DNA from: Pyropia haitanensis
Taxonomy: Eukaryota; Rhodophyta; Bangiophyceae; Bangiales; Bangiaceae
Direction: 5' to 3'
NCBI GenBank assembly: GCA_008729055.1
Contig: SDUX01000004.1
Span: forward strand, 2,170,001-2,234,000
Length of the DNA: 64,000 bases
Shown here: positions 33,049-42,130 of the stretch, piece after piece
How the letters are laid out: every line of letters begins with the position of its first letter
Position numbering within the stretch: the first letter of the stretch is position 1
Position numbers and translations under genes: made by a program
Notes under the pieces: generated by a model
The model's input: the letters and a program-made list of their open reading frames with translations, nothing else
Told to the model about the DNA's origin: nothing
Database searches by the model: none

Positions 33049-34243
33049 TGGGTGCTAAACCGTCTCAAAGAAAACCTGCTTTTCCGTTGCTTGGCCCGGC
33101 CCGCAAGCGGTTGTCAACGCCTGTTTTGACAGTGTGAGGCCTGCTTTTTTTCGGTTTTTTTGTTTTTGACTTACATGGGTGCCTTTCGGACCTTCGACGG
33201 AGTGCATCTCATACAGAAAGAAGCGTCTGGAGCTGAGCTGTCTGGGCCTACAAAATCACCCGTGTCAATGGACCGAAACGCTTCACTGTAGGGCTCCATG
33301 CAATCCGCGTCTGGGAAGGTTGCCAACGACCGCAAGGTGGCTTACGGGCGGCCGCAGAGTACCTTGCGGAAACGCCTCTGCATGGGCCATTGCGGCGAAA
33401 ATCTCCCGCACTCTGCAGTCCCCGGGAGTAAGAAAAGTGACGTGGAGGGAGACGCTTTGAGGACGCGCTTGACGACACGGCTAGGGTGGATGGCGTAGGC
33501 TTAAGGGGTGGCTCTCTCTTCCCCCCCCCCTTCACTCCACTTACCCGCTTCTCTGCTTGCTCGTGGCCCCCTCACCTTTACTCCCCCACGCCCGTCCGCT
33601 CCCCCCCCGTTCTCGTCCGCGGGTGCCGCAGTCATGACGGCTTTTTGAGGCGCTGCGGAGCGGCAGCTAGTGCAGGCTGTTGTGACTGGAAATTGTGGCG
33701 CGGCGCAGGGATAGTGCCCGCCGTCTACTTCGCTTCAGCCGATAGTAGCGTTCTCTCCCGCCTCCCTCTCCCCTCAGCTCTCCTGCGCTTCCCGCTCACT
33801 CTCGACGGTAGGTATCGCGATGGAAGCGGCATCCGCTGAGGCGTAGAAGCCGGCCTCTGGCTGTCTGCGGCAGGTGGTGGTGATACTCCGCCTTGAGGAG
33901 TGCGGCTCCACTGCGGAGCTGGCGCAGGTAAACGAGCAGCTGCTGTCTCAGCGGAAGAGCAAGTAGGCGCTGGTCCAGGTAGCCGAGACGGCCCAGGGCT
34001 TCGAACACCTGTTCCGTCCCGGCCTCTGATTGGACACAGTCCGACGGTTGTTGACAGTCGCAGCGTGGGAGATTTTTGCAAAGCGCCGCGCAAGAATGAC
34101 AGACTTGCGGACGCACGCAGACTCCGCACAACAATCTTGCTCGGACAAACAGAGTGGCTTGCGGAAAAGCAAGATCCCACGCAAGCCCGCAAGGGGCCCC
34201 GCAACCGAAAAAGCAGGTTTTTTTTGAGACGGTTTAGCACCCA
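33049..34243. mobile_element. hAT-like non-autonomous DNA transposon (MITE-like), 1,195 bp
   Basis: The two ends are inverted repeats of about 42 bp: 33,049-33,090 and the complement of 34,201-34,243 both begin TGGGTGCTAAACCGTCTCAA and continue with an A-rich tract, CCTGCTTTT and a GTTGC block, with only a few differences. The ends are flanked by an imperfect 8-bp duplication. Subterminal GCAAGC/GCTTGC words are frequent at both ends, as in hAT elements. The interior has clearly lower GC than the surroundings and no frame that looks like a transposase, so the element would depend on one encoded elsewhere. Superfamily is inferred from duplication length and layout. Confidence 0.7.
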
Positions 34244-34251
34244 CAGCGCTG
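34244..34251. repeat. Right target-site duplication
   Basis: CAGCGCTG matches the left flank CAGCGCAG at seven of eight bases. The target itself is nearly palindromic. Confidence 0.6.
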
Positions 34252-34554
34252 CAGGGATGGCGGGCGGGCGCGCGAGGGCAAACGAACGTGCCGGCCGTTC
34301 GCGGCCGGCGAGTTCCCCTCTGGCCCACCCCTTCTATCCCCGTGGCGGGGACAGGTGACCTCGTGGGGACCGGATACGGAGTGCCCAAGGCAAATGATCC
34401 CTATGCCGAAATACACCCCAGTCCAAGGAGGGGGGTACGATAACGAGGGTACGCCCAGCCAGACACCCGCCCGCTGGGTCAGCGTCCGTAACCCCTTACC
34501 AACAGCAAACAAGAGACATGTCGTCGACGTGGGCGGCGCGGCGGTGGCCAACGT

Positions 34555-35586
34555 CTAGTCTGCCTCTGTCCCCCGGACGGCCGCGCACGCGCCAAACCGA
34601 CACTCGAGCCCGGTGTCACACACGACCGTCTCGGCGGCGCCCGGCCGCGAACACCCTGCCTGCCCCTCGCCGTGCACCCGCTTGCAGCGCCCACGATCAC
34701 AGCGGAGGCCGTCAAAGCACGGCAGCGCCACGCCATACCCACACGCCCCCCCCGCCGGCACGCCCTCCCCCTCCCGCCCCACCCCCTCGACACACATCCC
34801 GTCCACGCACGTCGTCGCGCGGGTGCACACGTCGTGGGCCGCCTCGTCACACAGCTCGCCGCCAATCGCCGCGAACTTGCACCAGCCGCCGTCGCACACG
34901 GACCGAGTCGCTGAGCACGCAGTGGGGCCCGCTGCGGCCGCGGGCCCGCACGCGCCGCCCAGCTCCACCCGCCGCACGCAGCGGCCGTCGACACACTTGC
35001 CGGCGGCGCTACACGCGCCGGCGGGCGACCCGGCGGCGGCGGCGCCACACGCGTCGCCGATGGCCAGCTCCACGGCGCAGACGGGTGCGTCTGGGGGGAT
35101 GCCGCAGATAAGCCCCGTCCAGCAGCGCACCAGCGTGCCCGGCCCGCACGGCGTGCCCGGCGGGGACCACGCCAGACACGAGTCGTACCAGCACGGGCGG
35201 CCGCCACAGCGGGGCCCCCAGCACGACAGGCCGTCTGCACAGCCAATGGTCAGGCCAAAGGAGGAGAAGACCTGCGACCCGGCGGTGATGCACAGGTCGC
35301 CGGCGCGGCCAACGCGGCGCTCGCACCGCGCCGCGCGCTTGTACTTTGCATAGCACACCAGGCCGGCGGCGCACGGCGCGTCGGCGCCGCACTCGTCCAG
35401 GTGGCCGCGGGGGGACGACGACGGCGGCGACGCCTGCCGGGCCACCGCCCCGGCCGGGGACCGTGCAGACGTGGCCGCGCCGCGGGGGGGTGGCGCCGCC
35501 GCGCCCGCCGTCGCCGCGGTGGCGGCCGCGGTGGCGGCGACCAACACGGCGGCGGCGCGCAGGAGGGAGAGGCAGGCGCGGGCCAT
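34555..35586 (-). CDS. Secreted cysteine-rich multi-module protein
   Basis: The ATG at 35,586 starts a 343-residue protein with a typical signal peptide (MARACLSLLRAAAVLVAATA, then a small-residue cleavage region) and no other membrane segment. After a ~50-residue Pro/Ser linker the mature part consists of Cys-rich modules of about 35-45 residues. Each has a G-x-x-C start, a C-x(2-6)-C middle and an end of the type C-D/V-x-G-x-C (KCVDGRCVRR, VCDGGWCKF, TCVDGMCVEG, RCDRGRCKR, ECRFGACA). This spacing recalls Dickkopf/EB-like extracellular Cys modules, but I do not claim homology. The first two modules are longer and contain WDSC-like aromatic Cys motifs (CWYDSCLAW). Likely secreted or cell-wall-associated. 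No frame break; longer upstream frames are shadow. Confidence 0.82.
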   Translation of the reverse strand: MARACLSLLRAAAVLVAATAAATAATAGAAAPPPRGAATSARSPAGAVARQASPPSSSPRGHLDECGADAPCAAGLVCYAKYKRAARCERRVGRAGDLCITAGSQVFSSFGLTIGCADGLSCWGPRCGGRPCWYDSCLAWSPPGTPCGPGTLVRCWTGLICGIPPDAPVCAVELAIGDACGAAAAGSPAGACSAAGKCVDGRCVRRVELGGACGPAAAAGPTACSATRSVCDGGWCKFAAIGGELCDEAAHDVCTRATTCVDGMCVEGVGREGEGVPAGGACGYGVALPCFDGLRCDRGRCKRVHGEGQAGCSRPGAAETVVCDTGLECRFGACAAVRGTEAD

Positions 35587-36975
35587 GGCGCTGGGGGTGA
35601 CACGCCCCAAGCGTGGGGAGGGCGGGTAGAGAGGGGCGGCGGGAGCGAGGGCGCGTCGCTGGCGCTGCAGGCGCTGCCGAGGATGGCGTTGAGGGGACGG
35701 CGGCAGAACGGGACAAGGCGTGTCCGTGGGGCAGCACCGGCGGGAACCGGCCTTATGAAGGTCCCACCCCGGCCACCCCCCGACAGGCAAACCCGCCGTG
35801 CCGCTCCCTGCGCACCCGCGCGGGCTGCCACCACAGGCAGGGAGCGGGTGGGCGCGACCCGACCGGACGGCATGCGCAGTGGGGAGCGGGCGCGGCAGCG
35901 CTGAAGCAGGGGGAGGGAGGGGGGTGCGGGGAGGAGGCGGCCCCGGGGAACGCGCCCGCGCCTCCTGCCCACCCCCCCCCTGGACAGAGTGTGGCAACGG
36001 GACGTGGCGGCCGCTCTCCGCCGCTGCCCCGCCGCCGGCCGCGGCTCTGCACAGCGGCACCGCGGTGCCGCGCGGGCGCGGGCACCGTGGCGGGGGGCGC
36101 GCGTGCGCCCCACCCACAATAGGCGCGCGACCGGGGGCACTCCATGGAACGGATCGTCGGCGGCAGCGGGCGCGCCACCACCCGTGCCGACCGGCATCCC
36201 CGTCCGCGGTCGGCCCGCCGCCGCCGCCGCCGCCGCCCGCCGCATCTGCCGCCCCCGCGCGGCGAGAGGGGGTCACCCGCGCCCGCCCCCACCGTGTCGT
36301 CCACAGAGACGGCGGCGGTGGCGCGCGTGGCGCCGCCGCTCCCGCCCCTCCCGCGACGCCGCATCGGCGGCAACACCCGCCCACTCGCCCGCGGCGGTGC
36401 GCCGCCGGCCGCCGGGCGCGGCGGCCGCGCCGGCCAGTTCGCCGCCGCCACCCAGCCCCACCCCAGTGCGGCTGGCCGCGCGGCGGGAAAAGCCACCGGC
36501 GCCGTCTGCCCCACCCGCCACCACCGCCTCCTCCCGACCGCCTCCTCCCGCCCCCCACGTCGCGAGCGGCTGGGCAAAGCCAACCACGAGCAATAAAAAA
36601 ACAGAGCAACGCAGGCTTGTGGCAGGCACACAACAACGCGCCCCCCGGTTGCCGCCCCCCCACCCCGCACACCGCGGGAAGGGACAGAGAAAAGAAAGCG
36701 CGGAAGAACGGGAGCACCAGCTGTCGCATCGCGGCGTGCCGCCCCCCGGCACCCACAGGGCAGGGGCGGTGTGGCAGGCGCCCACACCCATTCCACACCC
36801 CACCATCGTTTCCCGTCCACAAAAGGGTGGGAGGGGGAGGGGGACGGCGCGCCGTGAACCGCCCCCCCACCCTCCATCCCCCCCACTCCAGCCGCGGATA
36901 GACGTGGCGCCGCCTTCCCTCCGTGCTCGACCCCCCCCCACCCACCCCCCGCCGTCCCCCCCCCCCCCTTGTCCC
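35587..36975. other. Spacer between two minus-strand genes
   Basis: GC-rich, with many poly-C/poly-G tracts and no supported gene. It should hold the promoter of the Cys-rich gene and the 3' end of the J-protein gene; an AATAAAAAAACAG tract lies at 36,592-36,604. Confidence 0.5.
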
Positions 36976-38277
36976 TCACAAGCCCGCGTCGTATCGGGCG
37001 CGCAGGTCCTTGTCCCGCAGCACCTCGTACGCGGCCGACGCGCGGCGGAACCGCTCCGCCGCGCCCGCCGCGTCCCCCCCCCGGTACGTGTCCGGGTGGC
37101 TGGCGCGGGCGGTGCGGAGGTAGGCGGCGCGGAGCTCCGCGGCGCTCGCGCCCGGCGCCACGCCCAGCGCGCCATAGTAGTCGGGGCGGGCCGCCGAGGG
37201 GGTCGGCGCGTAGCCGCCGCCGCCGCTGCCCCCGCCGTACGACGACGAAGAGGGCCCGCCCCCGTCGCGGGGGCGCGCCCGCGGCCCGCCATCGCCGCCG
37301 TCGCCCTCCCCCGCCCCCGGGACTTGCCCCATAAACACCCCCTCCCAAAACCGGAACGCGTCGCCCAGCCCCGCCCCGCCCCCCCCCGCCCGCCGCGCCG
37401 CCGCCTGCTGCGCGCGCAGCAGCTGCTCGAGGACCGCCATATCCGGCAGGCCGCCCGCAAACGGCGACGACCCGCCGCCACCCGCCCAGCCGTCGGAAGT
37501 CGCCCCCGACTGCCGCGTCGTGTGCACCCGCCCGTCGGGGCCACGAACGGTGGTCACCCGCTCCCAGCGGCCGCGCGCGGCGGCGGGGCGGCTGCCGCCG
37601 CCGCTGGCCGCGGCGGCGGCGCGCGCCGCCGCGCGGCGGACCGCCTCGGCGCGGACGCTGGCGGCCCAGGCGTCGGCGCGGGCACTCGCCGCGCCGGGCG
37701 TCGCGTCGGGGCGGGGGTCCCCCGACGAGCCCATCCACGGCGAGAACGGGCGGCCCCAGGAGGGGGACGAGGACGATGACGATGGGCCTGCCGACGATGA
37801 CGACGCGGTGCCGCCGCCGCCGCTGCCGGGCGGCGTGCTCGACCGCCACGCTCTGATGGTGGGTCCGCCCGAAGGGCGACCGCGGCTGGCCGCCCGCGAG
37901 TAGCGGAAGCTGATGACGTTGGCGGCCATGGCGGCAATGACGGCGAGGACGCCCCACTGCAGCGCCGTGCCCGTCGATACGCCCGACCGCGACTGGTCGC
38001 CAGCGTCCACCGTCTCCGAAGCGGAGGCGTGGCTGTCGAGCCACGCCGTGAGCGGCTCATCGTCCTCCGCATCCACGACGCGGGGAGGGGGCGCTCCGGC
38101 CAATACGGGGGGGGGGGGGGGGGGAATGCCCGCATACGCTCGCTCCGCAGCAGGGGTGGGCGCGGGGGGAGGGCAAAGGGAAGGGTCTTTCTCCACCACC
38201 ACCAGCGCGCCGTCGGTGGCGGTCGCGGGCGGCCGCCCGGGGGGGGGGTCTTCGACGCCGTCCAACCGCCGGCGCAT
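36976..38277 (-). CDS. J-domain protein with one transmembrane segment
   Basis: A 433-residue protein ending in a J domain (residues about 362-433): DYYGALGVAPGASAAELRAA, the invariant HPD motif in ASHPDTY, then RFRRASAAYEVLRDKDLRAR. J domains stimulate Hsp70 ATPase activity. A single predicted transmembrane helix lies at about 102-124 (ALQWGVLAVIAAMAANV). The N-terminal ~100 residues are acidic and Pro-rich with no clear signal peptide, and residues 130-360 are Ser/Gly/Ala-rich linker. The J domain at the extreme C-terminus, separated from the TM by a long flexible linker, suggests a membrane-anchored recruiter of Hsp70. Organelle unknown. The frame is intact although several C-runs lie within it. 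Confidence 0.85.
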   Translation of the reverse strand: MRRRLDGVEDPPPGRPPATATDGALVVVEKDPSLCPPPAPTPAAERAYAGIPPPPPPVLAGAPPPRVVDAEDDEPLTAWLDSHASASETVDAGDQSRSGVSTGTALQWGVLAVIAAMAANVISFRYSRAASRGRPSGGPTIRAWRSSTPPGSGGGGTASSSSAGPSSSSSSPSWGRPFSPWMGSSGDPRPDATPGAASARADAWAASVRAEAVRRAAARAAAAASGGGSRPAAARGRWERVTTVRGPDGRVHTTRQSGATSDGWAGGGGSSPFAGGLPDMAVLEQLLRAQQAAARRAGGGGAGLGDAFRFWEGVFMGQVPGAGEGDGGDGGPRARPRDGGGPSSSSYGGGSGGGGYAPTPSAARPDYYGALGVAPGASAAELRAAYLRTARASHPDTYRGGDAAGAAERFRRASAAYEVLRDKDLRARYDAGL

Positions 38278-39656
38278 CGCGGTCGGTGGGACGGCCGGCA
38301 GGAACGCGATACGTGAACAGCAAGACAGAGGCCGTCAGTGCCTGCAGATAGAACGTAGGTCCCTAGCAGAGAGCGAGAGCGGGGTGGAGAGTGGAGCGTG
38401 GACGGGGCAGAGCGGGGGGGGGGAGGAGGAACAGTACAGCCAGGTGGATGGGGTGCGCTACGGGCGGGCGCGACGGAGGCCACGCTGTTGGTCGCGTGGC
38501 TTCTCCCACCGTGCCGAGCCAACCACGGGTCTGGTTTGCAGCGAGCGGACACTTCTTCATACTTGGAAGCTTTCGCCACAAGTTTGGAAGCAACTACATA
38601 TGGTCTACGGCTCGTCTGTGAAACCTATGGTCGTCCCGTCCGTCAGTGATCCGCTCGCACAGGGACAGCCACTAATCACGACGCACGCGTCGGGCGTTGG
38701 GGGGGCACCACCTGTGCGGCGATGGATCTCGAACAACGCTTGTCTCCCGCAGCGCGGTCGTAGAGTCACCGTTTGCGAGAGACGTGCCGATCCGCCACTC
38801 TCCGAGCGCCTCGTGGGGGCGGACCGGGACAGCGCACGCGCAACCGGCCGCCGCCCGCGAGGCCGCCCACGCCGCGCCTCGCGTCTCCAGCTGCAGGCGG
38901 CCGGGCCCCCGCTGCAGGCGGCAGAGCGCGTCGCTGTGCGAAGCGGACTCGTCGGCGATCAGAACGCCACCAAACGAGCGTCGCGAGAAATGCGGACCGA
39001 CTTGGGACGCGCGCGCCGTGGCGGGGGTGGGGAGGGGGGGTGGACGGCCTCGTCTGTACACTCGACGAGCGTAGCGCCCGCGCACTTAACCCTTGTGGGG
39101 GAGCGGGAACCACGGCGCTGCCGACCTTTGCGTGGAGTGGCACTTAATTCGGGTGGAGGTGCTGGAGGCGTGGTAGGCGCTTGCGCTCCAGCGCGCCCTC
39201 CAGGGATAAGCCCCAAAAAACGCCGCTGAGGGGAGGTGGTGGCAGCAAAGTCGTTCTTGGCAGGGGTCTGCCGCGGTTCGCGCAGATCGAATGCACGCCT
39301 CCCCGTCCGCCCGCGCTCGCGACTGCTTTTGTATTCGCGGGGGAACGGGCAGATTGCCCCGGCGCGAGGTTGGTTCCCCACACCACCACAACCCCCTCCC
39401 AGCCGCGTTTATCTGCACCCGCAGCCCTTCTTGAGCCCCCGCAGACGAGCTCTGATCGCCTCCTCCCGTCTCCGCAGTTAACCACACTCCCATCGACGTC
39501 TGAAGATCGCCCTCACGCTGCCCTCCGGCCACATCCTCTGGCACGTCGTCGTTGTCAAGTAAGGGTCTTCCTCTTCCTTTTCTCCTCTTTCACACGCCCC
39601 CCCCCCACCCCACCCACCCATCCCTCGGCTGCGGTTGCGCGGTGTCCATCGCTACT
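38278..39656. other. Spacer between divergent genes
   Basis: Moderate GC, with no supported gene. It likely contains the promoters of the J-protein gene (minus) and the WW-like ORF (plus). Pyrimidine-rich DNA at 39,560-39,630 precedes the plus-strand ATG. Confidence 0.45.
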
Positions 39657-40142
39657 ATGGAGCGCTCGTGCCCCTCATCGGAGACTCTCGTGACCCCCGA
39701 TAGCGGCGTCGGGAGCCCACCGCTCGCGACGAGCTGTGCGCCCCGTTCCCCCCGCTCGCCCAACCTGCAGCGCCGCGACTGCCACATGCACGACGGCCGG
39801 CCGCCACACCCGTACTATGTGGATCCCGACACGGGCATGTCCTACTGGGAGCCCATGATCCCCGAGGTGGCCACGCCCGCCGCGGTGGTACCGCCTGGGA
39901 AGGGCGCACGGGTGCCGCCGGGGGGGGCGGCGGCGGCGCCGCCTTCGATGGCAGGGGCGGAGCGGACGGTGGCCAAGCCGTCGACGGTGGGCATGTGGAG
40001 TCCACGCGGGGTTGTGGCGGCCGAAGGCGGCGTAATTTTCATGCCGCTCCTCGCACCGACGGCGGCCAACACGGGTGGTGGGTCCGAAAGCGGCACCCAA
40101 AAGCGGGCCGAGCAAGCAACCGGTGCTGCAGACGGCAAGTAG
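39657..40142 (+). CDS. Small protein with WW-like motif
   Basis: The 161-residue ATG-TAG frame has natural composition and sits after a pyrimidine-rich leader. Residues ~47-62 read GRPPHPYYVDPDTGMSYWEP, close to the central part of a WW domain (GR-x-YY-x-D-x-x-T-G-x-S-x-W-E); the usual N-terminal Trp is replaced by an upstream HDGRPPHP context, so it is at best a partial or divergent WW fold. WW domains bind Pro-rich peptides. The N-terminal 40 residues are Ser/Pro-rich (VTPDSGVGSPP, PRSPRSP), resembling proline-directed phosphosites; the C-terminus is disordered. It could be a short regulatory protein. The family assignment is tentative. Confidence 0.5.
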   Translation: MERSCPSSETLVTPDSGVGSPPLATSCAPRSPRSPNLQRRDCHMHDGRPPHPYYVDPDTGMSYWEPMIPEVATPAAVVPPGKGARVPPGGAAAAPPSMAGAERTVAKPSTVGMWSPRGVVAAEGGVIFMPLLAPTAANTGGGSESGTQKRAEQATGAADGK

Positions 40143-40665
40143 GGTGTCCTGCTCGTATCGTTCGGACGATCGCATCATGAGGCGGGAGACAGCCGCTGCG
40201 TCTATCAGTGTGCGGTACCGTCCCAGATGACAAGTGGTGTGGGCGCCGGCTTTTGCTGCTGATGGTGTGGCTTGTTGACGATGGGAGCCGACCTCTGGTT
40301 TCTCATCGCGTTGGGCAGTGTCGTTTGCGTTGTTGCTTGTCATGAGCGGGAAGCTGGATGGGCTGATACAATCACCTGGGCCGGATACCATATGCGTACT
40401 GCGGAGAAGGGGGTGAGAAGGACGCTCTTTGTGGTGTGGTGGCTACGACCCAGTGTGCATGCTGTGTCGAAGGAATAAATGTGAATCGACGCCACACGAG
40501 GAAAGAAGACAAGGAGAGACACACAAAGAATTTCGCGCAAAAGTGGGATCAACGATCGAGCGGCCGGCTCTTACCTCCCGCTGCGACCTGCCGGCTCCTC
40601 GACTTGACTCAACTTGCGGCCCGTTGCCCCCCTCTGTCATCCCACCATCCCCGTCTCCTGGCATC
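40143..40665. other. Spacer before the YgfZ-type gene
   Basis: Moderate GC, with an AAGGAATAAATGTGAATCG stretch near 40,468-40,486 and a pyrimidine-rich leader next to the ATG. Presumably 3' UTR of the WW-like ORF and promoter of the next gene. Confidence 0.4.
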
Positions 40666-41954
40666 ATGGCTTTTGTCCCAACCCCCCCTGGTGCGCTGAC
40701 CCGCTCCACCCATCGCGCTTTGTGCGCTGCGCCCCTCTTTGGGGCGGCCCGCCATGGCCGTCGCGGCCGGCGCCGCGCCGTGTCCCGACCGCCAGCTGTG
40801 ATAACCAGCAGCGCGTCTCCCCCCCCGTCGCCGCCGTCGGCGGTAGCAGCGCTCATTGACGGGGACGCGCTCCTGGCGCGGGTGCTCCCGTCTGGTGGAG
40901 AAGAAGGCGGCGGCACCCCCCCGCCCCCGCCCGTGGCTGCCCCCCTACCGGCGTGCGTCATTGCCGTCCGTGGCGCCGACCGGCTAGCCTTCCTCCACAA
41001 CCAGTCGACGGCAGACGTCAAGGCGCGCGCGCCGGGGGCGGTCATTGCCGCCGCCCTCACCACCCACACGGGTCGGCTGGTGGACGTCGTCACGCTCGTC
41101 GTCGCTGCGGATGAGGTGCTGGTGGTCGGCTCCCCATCCATGGCCGACGCGCTCATGGCGCGCTTTGACAAGTACTTGTTCCCCGGGGATGCGGTGGACC
41201 TAGCCAACGTGAGCGCCGCCTACACGCTGACCGCGCTGCTAGGGAGGGGGGTGGCATCGCACCTGGCGGCGGGTGGGGGAAGCGTGCCAGACGAGGGTGC
41301 ATGGGTGCCCCTTGGCCCGGATGAGCCTGCGGCCGCTGCGGCGCCGGGCGCCGCGGGGGAGCCGTGGTTGGCCGGCACCGCGGTGCTGGACGGCAGCGGC
41401 CTGGGCGTGCCCGGTGTCCGCCTCCTCATCCGCCTGCCCGCAGCTGATGGCGGCGACGGCGGCGGCGGCGGCGTGGCGGGCCTCCCCGCCCTGTCCGCGG
41501 CCGAGGTGGCGGCGCTGCGCGTGTGGGCGGGCGTGCCCGCGGCCGGCGCGGAGATCACCGACGCAGCCAACCCGCTCGACGCGCGCCTATGGGCAGCGGT
41601 GTCTTGGGACAAGGGCTGCTATCTCGGCCAGGAGACGATCGCGCGCCTCCGCACCTACGGCGGCGTCCGGTCCGCGCTGTACGGGGTGGACGTGGCGGCG
41701 CCGGCCGGGGCGGCCGTCGCGCCGGGCGACGCGGTGCGCCTACCGGGCGCCGCGGCGGGGGACAAGGCCGCGGGGGTGGTGACGAGCGTGGTGGGGCTCG
41801 CGGGGGGGGGGGTTGGGCGCTCGCCTATCTGCGCGTCAAGGGGGGGGGGGCCGCCCCGGGCGTGCCGGTGGTGGTGGGCGACGCCCGCGTGCCCGCGGTG
41901 GTGCGCGACATTGTGCACGCGTCCGCACCGCCGCCGTCGCCGCCGTCCAAGTAG
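40666..41954 (+). CDS. YgfZ/IBA57-type folate-binding protein (GcvT family), Fe-S assembly
   Basis: YgfZ/IBA57 proteins bind folate and help assemble or repair Fe-S clusters in bacteria and organelles. The N-terminal ~45 residues (MAFVPTPPGALTRSTHRALC onward) are an organelle-type transit sequence. The core follows the family order: VIAVRGADRLAFLHNQSTADV, ALTTHTGRLVDVVTL, LMARFDKYLFPGDAVDL, the diagnostic KGCYLGQE (Cys318, codon 41,617-41,619), and the GcvT C-terminal barrel (VRSALYGVDVAAPAGAAV to WALAYLRVKGGG, VVVGDARVPAVV). Plants have a mitochondrial and a plastid member; the leader does not decide between them. The last ~47 codons are in another frame, entered at the 11-base G-run 41,802-41,812, so a homopolymer indel is likely; the natural stop is at 41,952-41,954. 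The gene converges on the hemerythrin-like gene with a 176-bp gap. Confidence 0.87.
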
Positions 41955-42130
41955 AGGGGCGGGACGGGGGGAGTGGGTGGGTGGCAGAGCCGCTGGGGCC
42001 CACCGGCGAGGGTTTGGTCCCACAAAGACTGGGCCATGCGTTCCCACACGTCCGTGGCGTGTGCGGGGGCGGGACGCGTCAAGAACACAAACAGAACAAC
42101 CGGGGACCATGTATTCATTACGCGGGCTCC

